64,000 bases of DNA from Caprella mutica (taxonomy: Eukaryota; Arthropoda; Malacostraca; Amphipoda; Caprellidae). The translations under genes and the position numbers were made by a program. Shown here piece after piece: positions 53,686 to 64,000 of the stretch (its first letter is position 1; each line of letters opens with the position of its first letter). The notes under the pieces are model-generated. The model searched no databases, had not been told where the DNA came from, and was given only the letters and a program-made list of their open reading frames with translations. The stretch is from NCBI GenBank assembly GCA_947561585.1, contig CANNZV010000272.1:62001-126000 (forward strand), given 5' to 3'.

Positions 53686-54957
53686 AACAAAACTAACAAA
53701 CCAGTTCCAAGATAACAATACAAAAATATAGTTGCACGAAAGCGGACAAACAGAAAATTATTTCACTCTTGAAGAAAAAAACATCGAAGTCTTCTTACTC
53801 TTGCCTCTTGAAGCTCTTTAATGCTATTAAAGCAAAAAAATTAAATTTTAGAATTTAAACTAGTCAAAATTAGATTAGAACTGGCAATTAATATTTTCCT
53901 GCAAAGAGATCAGAAAGCAATCAATTTATAGAAAATTATAACTCTGAAATTATAGATTATTCTAAGTAAGTAACAATTTTTTATTTAACCCAAAATAAAT
54001 TATTAACCCTTTCACTAAATGAGATTAACTTCGTTAAGCTCTGATTTAGAATAATATTCTAAATATTAGGAGGGGAGAGGTGAGATCTCAAATAGATTAG
54101 GCAAGTTGTTACATTTATAAAATTAAAAAATTATTCATTTCTTGAACTGAGACAAACTAGGTAGGAATAATTTAGAATATTTAGGAATAAATAAAAATAT
54201 TGTTAAAGCAAAATTAAGATTGTATAGGTAAGATAAAAATTTTAAGAAAATTTGGTGAATGCACTTTAGTCTGACATATGTCTTGAATGAATTAAACTCA
54301 TATTTTTCAATTTGCTAATAATATATTTATAGCCGGTTCGAGAAATTTCAAGATATCCAAAACACATGTTTCCACTAACAGCGTGAGCGTCTGAACATTG
54401 TTAAATATAGAGTAACAATGGATAGACAGACCAGCTGGCAGTTTTGGAAAAATGTGAATTGTAACTTTTGAAATTTTCGGATGGGGGGAGCGATGTAGTG
54501 ATGCAAACACACCAATTGTGTATGCATAACTGCTATCATGAACCTATATGATTGTGTGTAAGTAACATTCAAAGTTAGTTACCGATCGGCTCGCACGAGA
54601 TACACACCTTATCTCAAGTCTTAGTTATTGAGACCTTTACTTGTGAGCGTTTTAGTGAAGTTACACAGTGTATTTACCATTGCTTGATAAATGAATATAT
54701 TCTCTTTAAAGTGTTAATTATACTAAGTTATTATCCTAAATACAGTTAAGCTTGGACCAGAGGCCTGAGGTCGGAACCATATTGGCAAGGTGGTTCTAGG
54801 GCATGGTACCATGAGTATTTAGTAGAAAGAGATATATTGAGAAAAAGGAATCCGAAAATAGTAAACAGAGTAAGATTCTAATCACACGTAACCCATACAG
54901 TGAACCGTTATAAGGTTTCACAGTTGATGAGATAACCCCACAGGGGGACCCGTCACA
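53686..54957. other. AT-rich spacer between DIRS-B and LINE
   Basis: No gene recognised. 54740-54955 has a different, GC-richer texture (AAGCTTGGACCAGAGGCC, CCCCACAGGGGGACCCGTCA) and may be part of another element; it ends at the LINE 5' truncation point. Confidence 0.4.
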
Positions 54958-56141
54958 GTTCTGAATCAAAACCAATATGGTTTCCGACCTGGGAAATCAA
55001 CTGCTGATGTCATTTTACGCATGTTGGATGCGTGTTCAACTGCTTTAGATGACAGGAAGTATTTGATTGCTGTCTTGTTGGACTTCAACAAGGCTTTCGA
55101 TACTATTAGTCATGAGATTCTGCTAAGCAAGCTTGAACGTTATGGATTCAGAAGTACTATCTTATCTTGGTTTAGATCTTAATTATCAGATAGGGCTGGA
55201 AGAGTCATAGTAAATAGTGAGTTTTCTGATTATGTAACTTATGATATTGGAGTTCCCCTAGGATCTGTCTTGGGACCTTTGTTGTTCATTCTCCATTTCA
55301 ATGATTTGTATAGAACAGCCAATGATCTCTTTCATACACTATGCTGACGATACAACTGTGATGTCAGTGGGGGATGATTTGTTGGAAGTTAGTGCTCAAC
55401 TAACTCAATCATTGTTAACTATTGATCATTGGCTGAGCCTAAATAGACTCATTGAATTTATCCAAAACTTCTTATATGATTTTTACTCATAGACCCATCA
55501 GCCTGCCCTTACCTGAGATATTACTTAGAGGGACTCCTATTGTAAGAGTAAGAAGTGCTAAGTTTCTGGGAGTTATACTCGATGATAGGTTGTCATTTAG
55601 TGATCATATTGCTGATATTTCAACTAAAATATCAAGGTCTCTAGGTGTAATGTACAGTGTCTCTCTTTGTTCACCTTACAATGTATTAAAAACAATCTAT
55701 TATTCTCTTGTATATTCTTATTTGTCATATTGTGCATCTGTTTGGGGTGCCAGTGGTTCGTGCAATGTGGCAAGGGTTAGTGGCCTTCAAAGGCGGGCCT
55801 TCAAGCTATTAAATAAGTCTAATCCTAACTCTTGTGACAACTATATGAATTTCAATTCTTTATATAGGTATTTCGTGTCTCACAAAATGTATATTTACTT
55901 CATAAATGATTCAGATTCTTATTTTCATAATAAATATATTCAGTTAATCCCCAATCATAATCACCGTACGAGATTCAGAGAATTTGACATTTTAAATATG
56001 CCAATAGTCAGAAAATCAATTTCACAAAAGAACTTCTTCTACCAATCAATTTTAGTGAGGAATTCACTGCCTCTCGAATTTAGACATTGCATAACGTATA
56101 AACTTTTTAAACATCATGTAAAGAAGCATTTAATCCTGTAA
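54958..56141 (+). pseudogene. LINE reverse transcriptase, 3' half, disrupted
   Basis: The translation starts NQNQYGFRPGKSTADVILRM and continues through palm motif A (AVLLDFNKAFDTISH), with a stop after LSWFRS (TAA near 55180). GVPLGSVLGPLLFI has Leu for the usual Gln. After a frameshift, motif C appears as HYADDTTVMS near 55330. A last frame, 55452-56141, encodes the thumb and C-terminal region (SAKFLGVILDDRLSF, SYCASVWGA, LQRRAFKLL) to TAA. At least one stop and two frame changes; endonuclease domain absent. Confidence 0.88.
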
Positions 56142-56505
56142 AATCATTATAATGTCCTACTGTTCCTTGAAATGTTCCGGAGTTTGTATTATGTGTCCAT
56201 TTCTTTATTAGTGGCTTCATTCAGACAATGTGTTAGTTAGGTAATGGAATGCATTTTTCTGTAATTATTTTTTAGTTCTGTTTTCATTATAGTCTTTCAA
56301 TAATTTCTCACTGTCATACGATTTTTTTGTTTTGTTTAAATCACTTATGCAGAATCCTTTATTTACTTTGAATTGCCCGAATAACATTTTTTATGTTACC
56401 ATAGGGCTTTTTTCAATCTAATAAATTCTTCCTTTAAACAAATGAACTTTGAGAAAACTCTGTATGATTGATCAAATAAACTTTTTATTATTATAATAAT
56501 TAAAA
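54958..56505 (+). mobile_element. 5'-truncated LINE (Jockey/CR1-like)
   Basis: The element begins abruptly inside the RT domain and ends with an AT-rich TATTATTATAATAAT-type tail at about 56490-56505, as CR1- and RTE-like LINEs do. Body length is about 1.55 kb. It lies between DIRS-B and the right inverted repeat of DIRS-A. Confidence 0.85.
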
Positions 56506-56683
56506 ACCTACAAGATAAACGTATACTTATCTATGAACTTGCAAATGAAGCCACAACAAGATGGCGACCGGTGAACGCCGGCAGTCAGCAAATGCGCGCG
56601 CAGCACATACACCTAACAACCACACAAGCCACGTACAAATAGTCAACTGATGTGCATATACAAGCCACGTACTACCTAGTCTT
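56506..56683. other. Remnant of DIRS-A 5' region
   Basis: A GC-richer strip between the LINE tail and the right inverted repeat (GATGGCGACCGGTGAACGCC, GCGCGCGCAGCACATAC). By position it should be the inner 5' flank of DIRS-A; no protein similarity was seen. Confidence 0.4.
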
Positions 56684-56742
56684 TCTCGCATAGTCCCTTG
56701 TCTACGCCGTAAGGAAAGATCAAGAATATCATGTGAAGTAAT
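56684..56742. repeat. 59-bp inverted terminal repeat, right partner
   Basis: Perfect inverse of 48082-48140, 8.5 kb away. See the left partner. Confidence 0.85.
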
Positions 56743-57510
56743 CCTGTTGAATGATCTGGAGAAATTAAAAAATACCGAACTGTCACAGACTTTTGGCAAA
56801 CAGAAGGAGAAGTAGTTGAAAAGTTCAAGAGAGTGTCTCCAACCATATTGTAGATGTTCATGAACATGATTCGAACTTATTTCCAAATTGCGCACATGAC
56901 CCTATACCTCCAGAAAAGCGTTTAAATGGTTGAAAAAGTTTAACTGTATATGTTCCACATCATTCGCCGATTTGCACAATCTTGAAAGTGCACTGCGCGT
57001 TTATAGGATCATGGACCAAGCAGGACCAACGGTGATGGAGTAGATAATCAATTATTAATGCATATAATTTGTCTATTTTATCAAAATAAGATAGTTGAAG
57101 TTATTCATACCTTTGTAATACATTGGTTACTTACGAAAACTTCAACAAAACTACTTGTACTTTAATTTTACAGAGATATCAAACATTCTACCAAATATTT
57201 GGAATTAACCTCATTTGTTTTACCCTTTTTAATTTAAAAATACTGTTTTATAAGTTTAGTAAAATTCCATGCAAGAATGTGCTGCGCATTTTCAAGATCG
57301 TAAAAATGGGCAGCGCATTCTTGAGAATGTGCAAAATCGGTAGATTACATTAACATACTTATTAGGTACTAGATCTTTTACAGTAGTGGAGAAAAATATG
57401 TGACTTTACTTTCTTCGAATTTCGTAGAAGAAACTACAAAACCTAATACTTGTGATTAGTTCAGTTTGATTTGGATTCTATGATAAAAACTAAGTTTTTT
57501 GAAATGTACA
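56743..57510. other. Spacer; diverged piece of the complex repeat
   Basis: Near 57180 ACATTCTACCAAATATTTGG and following bases match 10240 in diverged form. No gene recognised. Confidence 0.4.
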
Positions 57511-57865
57511 TCATGACAGTGACTCTTTTCTCTGATAGTACAACATCACAGTGCCTTTTCTCTGATAGTACATCATCACCGTGACTCTTTTCTCTGATAG
57601 TACATCATCACAGTGCCTTTTCTGTGGCAGTACATCATCACAGTGGCCCTTTTCTCTGATAGTACAACATCACAGTGCCTTTTCTCTGACAGTACATCAT
57701 CACAGTGACTCTTTTCTCTGATAGTACATCATCAAAGTGGCCCTTTTCTCTGATAGTACATCATCAAAGTGGCCCTTTTCTCTGATAGTACATCATCACA
57801 GTGGCCCTTTTCTCTGATAGTACATCACCATTCACCAGTGACTGTTTTCTCTGATAGTACATTAT
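57511..57865. repeat. Tandem repeat with TCTCTGATAGTACATCATCA
   Basis: Ten or so irregular units of 30-37 bp built on TTTTCTCTGATAGTACATCA with CAGTGGCCC or CAGTGACTC linkers. Confidence 0.85.
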
Positions 57866-58097
57866 ATTTCACGGGGACTTCTCAATAGTCCCCAATAGTC
57901 CGACAGTTCCATCTTTCTGTGTTATTTTTGTTTTTTGATTAAAATAAAAAATACGATTAAATAGGTTTACTCAATTAATAACTAATCTAAATAATAAATT
58001 AATTTTTCATTTCTTTCATTTTTAAAATTTTATATTACTCTTTTATTTTACTTTATTTCTAATAGTAATTTATGATGCAATCCATCACTTTATTTCT
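57866..58097. other. AT-rich spacer
   Basis: Nothing recognised. Confidence 0.4.
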
Positions 58098-58260
58098 TCA
58101 TTTAATGTAGTTTGTTGTATCTGCTAGTTTGTTGTACTGCACACCTCATGATTGTTCAATGACCTGGCAAGGGGGTTCGAGGTACGGTCAAGACCCCCCC
58201 CCCTCTCCCTATTTTTAGTCCTTATTTATCTAGTTAGACAAATGAAGAACTACTTAAGCC
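58098..58260. repeat. Distant copy of the foldback repeat terminus
   Basis: TTTAATGTAGTTTGTTGTAT, ACTGCACACCTCATGATTGT and the C-rich arm followed by GACAAATGAAGAACTACTTA correspond to segments at 1-40 and 600-680, about 58 kb away. Confidence 0.7.
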
Positions 58261-58918
58261 CCGTCCAGACGGTCAAATTTTTCAGAGAAGTGACAAACTT
58301 AATGACAAACTAATTGACGATAACTTCCTAGCGTCAGCAAACCGTCAAACTTTTCATCAGTTTTTTTTATTCCAACATGTTGGATATCGTCAACAAAAAG
58401 TTTGTCAAACTATTTGCTGACGATAAAGTTTGAAGTACATACTGACTTTCCGGCAATAATATTTTTTTATTTGCGCGTCATTTTAGTTTATTACAGCTAA
58501 GTACACCTACAAAAACCTCATTTTTCTCAAACTTCGTATCTATGTATCTAGTTACAATGGCTGACAACAGACTCTTTAATACTTGGTTGTATTAGATCTA
58601 AGTTATAGGTAGGCTACCTACGTTGTGAATTGTTTTCTATGATCTATTATTGACTATCCTTTTCAACACGATATTTTTGGACATTTAACTGATGTAAGAA
58701 GATTAATTGATGAATATTTAGGCAACAGTTGCAATCTTAAGGACTTAAATAAGCGTTAGGTGGAGCGCGTACTAGATGCGTGCACTCTTCCTTCCTTGTT
58801 TCTCAAACTTCACCGAGCCGTGTGCGAATGCTCCCTGAACAGTCAGTCTCTCGCTAGGGTGACATCATATGTGTGCTGTGACGCCACCACACGATACAGC
58901 GAAACAACAAGGTGCTAA
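58261..58918. other. Spacer with a possible terminal motif
   Basis: CCCCGTCCAGACGGTCAAA at 58260 looks like a DNA transposon end, and CAAACTTTTT/AAAAAGTTTG motifs recur in both orientations to 58430, but I found no matching opposite end. A GC-richer block at 58750-58915 was not identified. Confidence 0.35.
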
Positions 58919-59304
58919 AGGGGCCTTTACACGGTAAGTGCTCAGTGCCACTTTGTGGTGACACTGCTCTATGCCACGCCCACTTTGCTACTTGCCCCAC
59001 CCTTTTTGGCAAAACTTGGTGGTGACCAAGCTATCGCTCTGAGAGCGAACGCTCACCACAAAGTGCCACTGTCTGTCAGTAGCGATTGCCAGACAATCAA
59101 CAACCCCTTTCATTGGCCTAGTTGAAGAGCACCCATGCCTATGGAAAATAAAATCTAAAGATTATAAAGATAAAACACTATCAGCGTTAGTGTTTAATAG
59201 CATATTAGATGCTAACCACAATACTAAAGTGTCAGTGCCCACCAAAGCAAGCACATTCTGTGTGGTGAATAGTGGTACTGACCAGTGCTCGTGTAAAGGC
59301 CCCT
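58919..59304. mobile_element. 386-bp Harbinger-like MITE
   Basis: The ends are AGGGGCCTTTACACG and its exact complement, flanked by TAA on both sides (58916-58918, 59305-59307). A second inverted pair (CACTTTGTGGTGA and TCACCACAAAGTG) lies inside. The 3-bp TWA duplication and GGGGCCTTTACACG-type ends are typical of PIF/Harbinger MITEs. Confidence 0.78.
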
Positions 59305-59307
59305 TAA

Positions 59308-59821
59308 CACGATGATCACGCTTATACGTTGTTGGTTAGTCGTTACACCGCTCCCTTCTACTAGTACTTCCATGGATGTCACTCTGCGCGTCAGTCAAGA
59401 GAGCTTCTTTGGGCGCTTGTAATAAACAGCTGATGTGTACAAGCTCACTACCATGGCCGTGTATAGTTGATCAGGCCAGATTCCCGAAAATAACAGCTGT
59501 TCAAAGTGGTCCTAAAAATCAAAACAAATAGCAAACTTAGTCTGCATCCGTCTTTATAGTTGAACTATTTTAAGCCACCTATAACTGTGTAATGATGAAA
59601 TAAACTATACCAATGGATTTGCAATTATTCAATTACTATAATAGTGACCTAATCTATTTAAAATTAGTCTATATACACAAGAGCTTGATGGCGTTACAAT
59701 CAAAATTTAGAGTTGTCTGACGAAAGTTTAAATAGGGAATGAAAATACTGCCAAAGGCATAATTGATAGGACTGAAGATTTTTTTTCCGAATTTTCATCT
59801 GTAACTGATAAAATTTACGTA
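59308..59821. other. Spacer, nothing recognised
   Basis: AT-rich to mixed composition; no gene or repeat boundary recognised. Confidence 0.4.
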
Positions 59822-61094
59822 CAGGGTGGAGCGTAAGTTTGGAAGTAAATGAAAGTGCATATTATAATCCAACGAAAAATATATTTAATAATTTACAGTT
59901 ATGTATTATTACATAAGGGTTTTAAGAATTCAGAAATCATAAATTTATTCAAAATGTCCCCCCTTGTTTTTAATAACAGCCTCAAACTCCTCCTACTGCG
60001 GCACGCAACTGTTCTTGTGAAATTTCCTTCCAAGACCTCTGGAGCGAACGCTTTAAATCATCCACACTGCGATGGAATTTACCACAGGCCTTTGATTCAA
60101 GAATGGACCATACCGAAAAGTCCATAGGATTAACATCTGGGGAGCAGGGAGGTCACATTTCTTTGGACCAAAACCGTGGAAGATGGTCATGGCACCAGTT
60201 TTGAGTGACATTTGCAGTATGTGAAGTCGCGCAGTTTTGCTGAAATGTCCATAGAGTGTCATTACCGAAGTGATCCTTAGCTGACTCCAACATTGGCGTC
60301 AAAATATTCTCAATATAACATTTAGCATTGATTTTGGCGCCTTGTTCCACAAAAATTTAAGGAGATCTCCAAGTTTCTGAAACGGCGGCCCAGACCATTA
60401 CTGAAGCAGGTTTCATGGTTCTGTGGACAGTTTTTTGATTGTATGGGATGTCTTTTGCACTTTTACCAATTATTCTGTCATTCCTCCGGTTGTGAGCCAT
60501 TTCCACTGTGAAAATTTTTTCGTCAGACCAAACAATTTCACCAGCCGTGCCAGACTTCAATTCTCTCAGAAGTGCTTTGCTTCTCTCCAATCTCTTTTTC
60601 TTTACAACTTCTGTCTCTTTTGGAGGGTGAAAGAGGACATCTTTAGGTCTTCTTTGACAACTCTTCTCATTGTTCTGGGACTCACATTAGCTGTCTTGGC
60701 TAACAATCGTATTGACCTTTTCGGGTTCCTCCTGATCTTCTCTCGGGCACATTTTATCAGTTGTTTGGTGCGTTGTGAGCGTGGTCTACCACTTCTTGGA
60801 CGATCAGTCAAGTCTCCTCTCTCATTAAAACGCTTCTCACACTTCCAAACAGTCGATCTCGCAATTGAGAGTCTTTGAAATGACGGAATCTGACTTCCCG
60901 GCACGGTGTAGAGCAATAATGGCTTCTCTTTTGTCGGACATTTTGAATAGACTAAATTTTTGTAAAAAATAACACTGCCACTTCATAATGTAGTGTCTCT
61001 ACTATAGTTCAAACCCTATCACCTACTTAGGATCTTATTTTTAAGAATTATATTAATGTTTGAAAAATTACTTCCAAACTTACGCCCCACCCTG
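59822..61094 (-). mobile_element. mariner/Tc1-family element, DD37D type, dead
   Basis: Inverted termini CAGGGTGGAGCGTAAGTTTG and the complement of CAGGGTGGGGCGTAAGTTTG. The left flank is TA (59820-59821); the right flank reads CA, probably a mutated TA. Length 1273 bp, normal for mariner. It contains one degenerate transposase gene on the minus strand. Confidence 0.9.
59982..60941 (-). pseudogene. mariner-type transposase, multiply broken
   Basis: The start ATG at 60941 (MSDKREAIIALHRAGKS) is followed by a frameshift within the first helix-turn-helix. The frame resumes as ARSTVWKCEKRFNERGDL and the GRPRS linker. The catalytic region has the first Asp (IVWSDEK), then at the second position Asn in place of Asp (FQQNCATSH), then SPDVNPMDFSVW, where the third Asp falls 37 residues later by my count. 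A TGA stands at a Trp position just before PPCSPDV. At least one frameshift, one stop and one catalytic substitution are present. The spacing suggests the DD37D (maT-like) group, but I have not aligned it. Confidence 0.85.
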
Positions 61095-61979
61095 CATATA
61101 AAATTGAACTAGCTGAACCTAGACCATATTACTGAGTATGGCAGTTAAAGCCAATCAATTAGCTTACATTTCAAATGTTAAAACTTAGATTGATCTAATT
61201 GCCTTGAAAATTTGAATGAATTCTATGCTAATTTTGGCTTGAAATCATCAAGTATGAGCCAAATTGACTAGGATCAGAAGTACTGCGAAAATTGTAGCTG
61301 TAAATTGGCATACAGTTTGCCAGCCTCTGAAATATGGAATAAGTAGTGCTAAAGAATACTAAATTACCACTTAATTAGGTTTATCAGTCGTAATTAACAT
61401 ACTACGTAACTTAGTTAACATAACTACACAAGTAGAAAGGTTGAATCTTAAAAGTAGGTGATAATAAGTTTATAATTAACTCTTTAAATTATCTAATTTG
61501 CCTCCATCGCCTGGCAACTTGTTCAGTTAAAAAACAGGTTTATATATAGTATGATTGATAAATTCATATAAATTTGATGGCAAATATTCTGGAACATTCC
61601 CCAATTTATATCATAGAAAACACAAGGCGAAAAAACCATCAAGAAGAGCGCAATGGCATAAAAACAGAAGAAAATATGTTGCGCGCCATCTTTATCCATT
61701 AATTTTAGCGACAGTAATTATATATCATAGGACCACTTTGAACAGCTGATTGAACTAAAAACGCCATGATGAAGCTGGCCTGATAAACTAACTATAGATG
61801 GCCTACGCACTACTCCATGGCGTGTGCACTCTCTCTCACTTCTGATACAACACAGAGTCTGAAGTAGTAACGGAAGTTACGGAACCCTTACCCAGGAACA
61901 GTTAGCTTCAAGATTCATAGACAATACAGATTTAACGAATAGGAAAAAAATTATCAGATGTACGATTTCTTGAAGAATT
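61095..61979. other. Spacer, nothing recognised
   Basis: AT-rich. A 64-codon open frame at 61555-61749 is rich in Lys/Arg and without motif. Confidence 0.4.
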
Positions 61980-63075
61980 GTTGTGAAAAAGTGAGACAAA
62001 TGCTTTTTTCTCTAAAACTATACATATTTGAATGGTAATTCCGTACTCTGAATTCTTTTAAATTAATTAATCTATCATACGATATAAAAAAATATTGATA
62101 TAATTGTTTTTCCGCTGAAAAATAGACAAAAAACCAAGTGTGCCCTCCGCCGATTAGTGTGAGAAAAGAACAATTTATGTCTTTCTTCTCGTCTTAAACG
62201 GTAGATAAACTGGTGATTGATACAACCTAGAATAATTTCTTTAGAATTAAATAATCTGCCGAGTGATGTCCAGTTTTTTTAATAAACTTTTTTCCGCTGC
62301 AAAATATACAAAAACTAACTGCTATTCACTACGAAAACTAGCAATGGAAAGAACAATTTCTGACTTCCTTCTTGAAATCTTAAATGGTTGATTAAACACG
62401 TGCGTGATACGGGTGAAGAAGAAGGGAAGATATGGCCCGAGAACAAATTCTCGCCTAGAAGTTGGTGAAAATGACTGATAAGACAGAGATGTATTATGCT
62501 GATTGGAAGAAACCTAAGTAATGTACTAGATTGTGGGCTTTGACCAATTCCTACTTGAATTTCTTTAATAGACCAGTTTAGGAAACTTCTTCAAAGGAGT
62601 AGGAAGTCGTATGTTGTCGGAAGTAGGAACAATCTTGTTATAAACAAAGTTGTAGGTATTACTAGCAGTAGAATTTTGTAGGCGTTCATTTTGTAAAGAG
62701 TGCCAGTATTATGAAAACTGATAAAGTTGTAGATATTCCAAAGAAGTGAGAGAAGGAAGTTGTATGTAGTGAATAATGAGCTAGGTAAACAATAGTCAAT
62801 ATCTAAGTATTGTTTATAGGAAGGTAACAGGAGCTTTTCGCCCTCGAAAGTAAGTCCCATCACAGTATAAAGATTAGGGGAGTAGACCAATATGGGAGAC
62901 ATCTTTTTAAAACTGACCAATAGGGTTGCAAAAGAGACCGTTGGTGCGTGACGTCATGAGCGGGATTGAAACTACTGTATGTAGTATTGGTATTTTAACT
63001 AAATAAATGTTACATTTACCATTCAAGTATGTATAGTTATAGAGAAAAACGCATTTGTCTCACTTTTTCACAAAG
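61980..63075. repeat. Inverted pair around GTGAAAAAGTGAGACAAATG
   Basis: GTGAAAAAGTGAGACAAATGC at about 61984 and its exact complement at about 63052 lie 1.05 kb apart in inverse orientation. They could be ends of an element or parts of overlapping foldback sequence. Confidence 0.5.
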
Positions 63076-63766
63076 TCCTGATAGGACTTTATATAAGGGC
63101 TTAAAAATGAGATTTTAATAATTTCCATTATTTTATTTAATGTAATCTTTTTCTTTTCAATAAATATCCTTATCCATTTATTAACAACTGTATGAAAGTA
63201 TAATTCTAATTTGATAAGATAATTACTTGGGTTGTGACAATATGCGTTTTAAATCATAAACCTTAAGAATACCATACGAAAATTCAATCAGTTTATAATA
63301 TTTTCAGGATCTACGATTCAAACTCTAATAAAACTTAAGTTTAAGAGAAACCTCAACTTAGTTTTGAATGGATTCAAAATCTTGGTGAATTGCCATCTTG
63401 ATTCTTGAGAAATCGTCTCCACTGACATAGCAATTTTTGATAATGGTTATTGATTCAGCTACATTAGAGAGTTGCTGATTACAACAAATTTCTGTCCAAT
63501 CTTTGCAATCATGTCTCCTAAAATTGTTTAAAAATTTAGAACTATTTTCTGCTTTATTCTTACTATCTTTACACATATACTAACCTCTTTCATGTGCATT
63601 TGCCATTGTTATTTGTTTGTGTCTAAAACTCCCCTTGGTTTGTCTACACTTTTCACTATCGTTTGACTCTGGGAGTCGCTGATTGGTTCAAAATTGCTGA
63701 CGTCACGCACCATCCACTTGAAAAATAATAACACACAACTGGGCTACTCCCCTAATCTTTATACTT
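62865..63766. repeat. Foldback or MITE-like inverted pair
   Basis: AGTATAAAGATTAGGGGAGT (62865) is inverted as ACTCCCCTAATCTTTATACT (63747). Inside, GGTGCGTGACGTCA (62943) is inverted as TGACGTCACGCACC (63698). Four matching blocks at mirrored positions indicate an inverted repeat of about 100 bp at each end, partly degraded. A 72-codon open frame inside (63358-63576, minus) has no recognised motif. Confidence 0.65.
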
Positions 63767-64000
63767 AGTCCGGTCAATCTAGCTGAAAAAGAGGCTGAAT
63801 TGGAAAAGAATATTAGAAAGCTAATTTTTACATATGTTACTTTATAGGTGTTGTTATATCGCAGAAAAAAAGTTTACCACTTTATGTAATTGGATTTGAA
63901 AGTTATTGAAGAGATTCATTTTGAAAGGTGTTTCAATATCCGTGGAGTTTTTTTGAAGAACCTTTCTTGTTAAAACATGTCACTCCTTTGCTAATTGCGG
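63767..64000. other. Window end, nothing recognised
   Basis: AT-rich sequence without recognised features. Confidence 0.4.

Larger units (their letters stand above)
48990..54035 (-). mobile_element. DIRS-order retrotransposon (DIRS-B), nearly complete
   Basis: Minus-strand order gag-like, RT/RNase H, tyrosine recombinase is diagnostic of DIRS elements, which integrate by recombinase without target duplication. Coding extent 53107-49150 is firm. The outer limits given are tentative, set by a short inverted match (ATTTAGTGAAAGGGT) and the tandem-repeat leader. It lies between the parts of DIRS-A and so is probably nested within it. Defects seen are one frameshift near the gag end and one in the recombinase. 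Confidence 0.8.

Noticed and set aside
53197..53686. Open frames with repeating CYHATVFICLL text
   Set aside because: Read-through of the 28-bp minisatellite in three frames; no coding meaning.
48999..54035. ATTTAGTGAAAGGGT inverted pair as definite DIRS-B terminal repeats
   Set aside because: The match is short and flanking similarity weak; used only as a tentative boundary.
47899..56662. TATATGCACATCAGT at 47900 inverted at about 56646, as an extension of the DIRS-A ends
   Set aside because: A 15-base match of this kind is expected by chance a few times in a window this size, and its order relative to the 59-bp repeat does not fit.
1..64000. tRNA genes
   Set aside because: I looked for paired A/B box and cloverleaf patterns, including in the hairpin subrepeats; none was convincing by eye. 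A tRNA scan would be decisive.

Overview
The window is AT-rich eukaryotic nuclear DNA dominated by transposable elements and tandem repeats. It shows spliceosomal introns, Tc1/mariner, DIRS and LINE elements, a decayed 28S rRNA copy and an errantivirus-like LTR retrotransposon with env. The LTR element is primed by a tRNA-Lys(CUU) of the arthropod type. An insect is the most likely source; a hemipteran would fit, but I cannot prove the order or species. No intact single-copy housekeeping gene was recognised.

Layout. 1-10.2 kb: two diverged direct copies of a non-coding complex repeat (about 1-2.9 and 7.8-10.2 kb) with G/C-homopolymer foldback arms, minisatellites and a small TA-flanked MITE. 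10.95-12.53 kb: a Tc1 element with 209-bp inverted repeats and a dead transposase. 12.6-14.4 kb: a 20-bp minisatellite and a palindrome cluster. 14.4-19.2 kb and 37.2-40.85 kb: copies of a second complex repeat with many CCGGTT-type motifs and 185-197-bp hairpin subrepeats; one copy carries a 778-bp element with an 8-bp target duplication.

19.9-35.2 kb, minus strand: the most interesting locus. A multi-exon gene encodes an acidic N terminus, two zinc-finger-like motifs, a tyrosine-recombinase-like (Crypton-type) domain, a Ser/Thr-rich region built from tandemly amplified 191-bp exon-intron units, and an unknown C-terminal domain. An errantivirus-like element (23611-34234, TSD CCCTT) sits in one of its exons, and a Tc3-like DD37E transposon with an intact transposase (35260-36811) sits about 24 bp upstream of its start codon. 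The reading frame continues across the empty retroelement site, so the target was coding sequence, but a stop codon and frame breaks suggest the gene is now decayed.

40.85-44.1 kb: a degenerate 28S rRNA copy of about 2.85 kb, followed by a fragment of an R2-like protein. 44.4-46.4 kb: possible exons of an unknown plus-strand gene. 47.3-56.75 kb: nested elements: a DIRS-type remnant bounded by perfect 59-bp inverted repeats 8.6 kb apart, containing a nearly complete second DIRS element and a 5'-truncated LINE. 57.5-64 kb: a minisatellite, a Harbinger-like MITE, a dead mariner/Tc1-family DD37D element and fold-back sequences.

Most genes here serve their own mobile elements. The only functional interplay visible is disruption of the recombinase-like gene by later insertions and trans-dependence of non-autonomous elements on absent partners.
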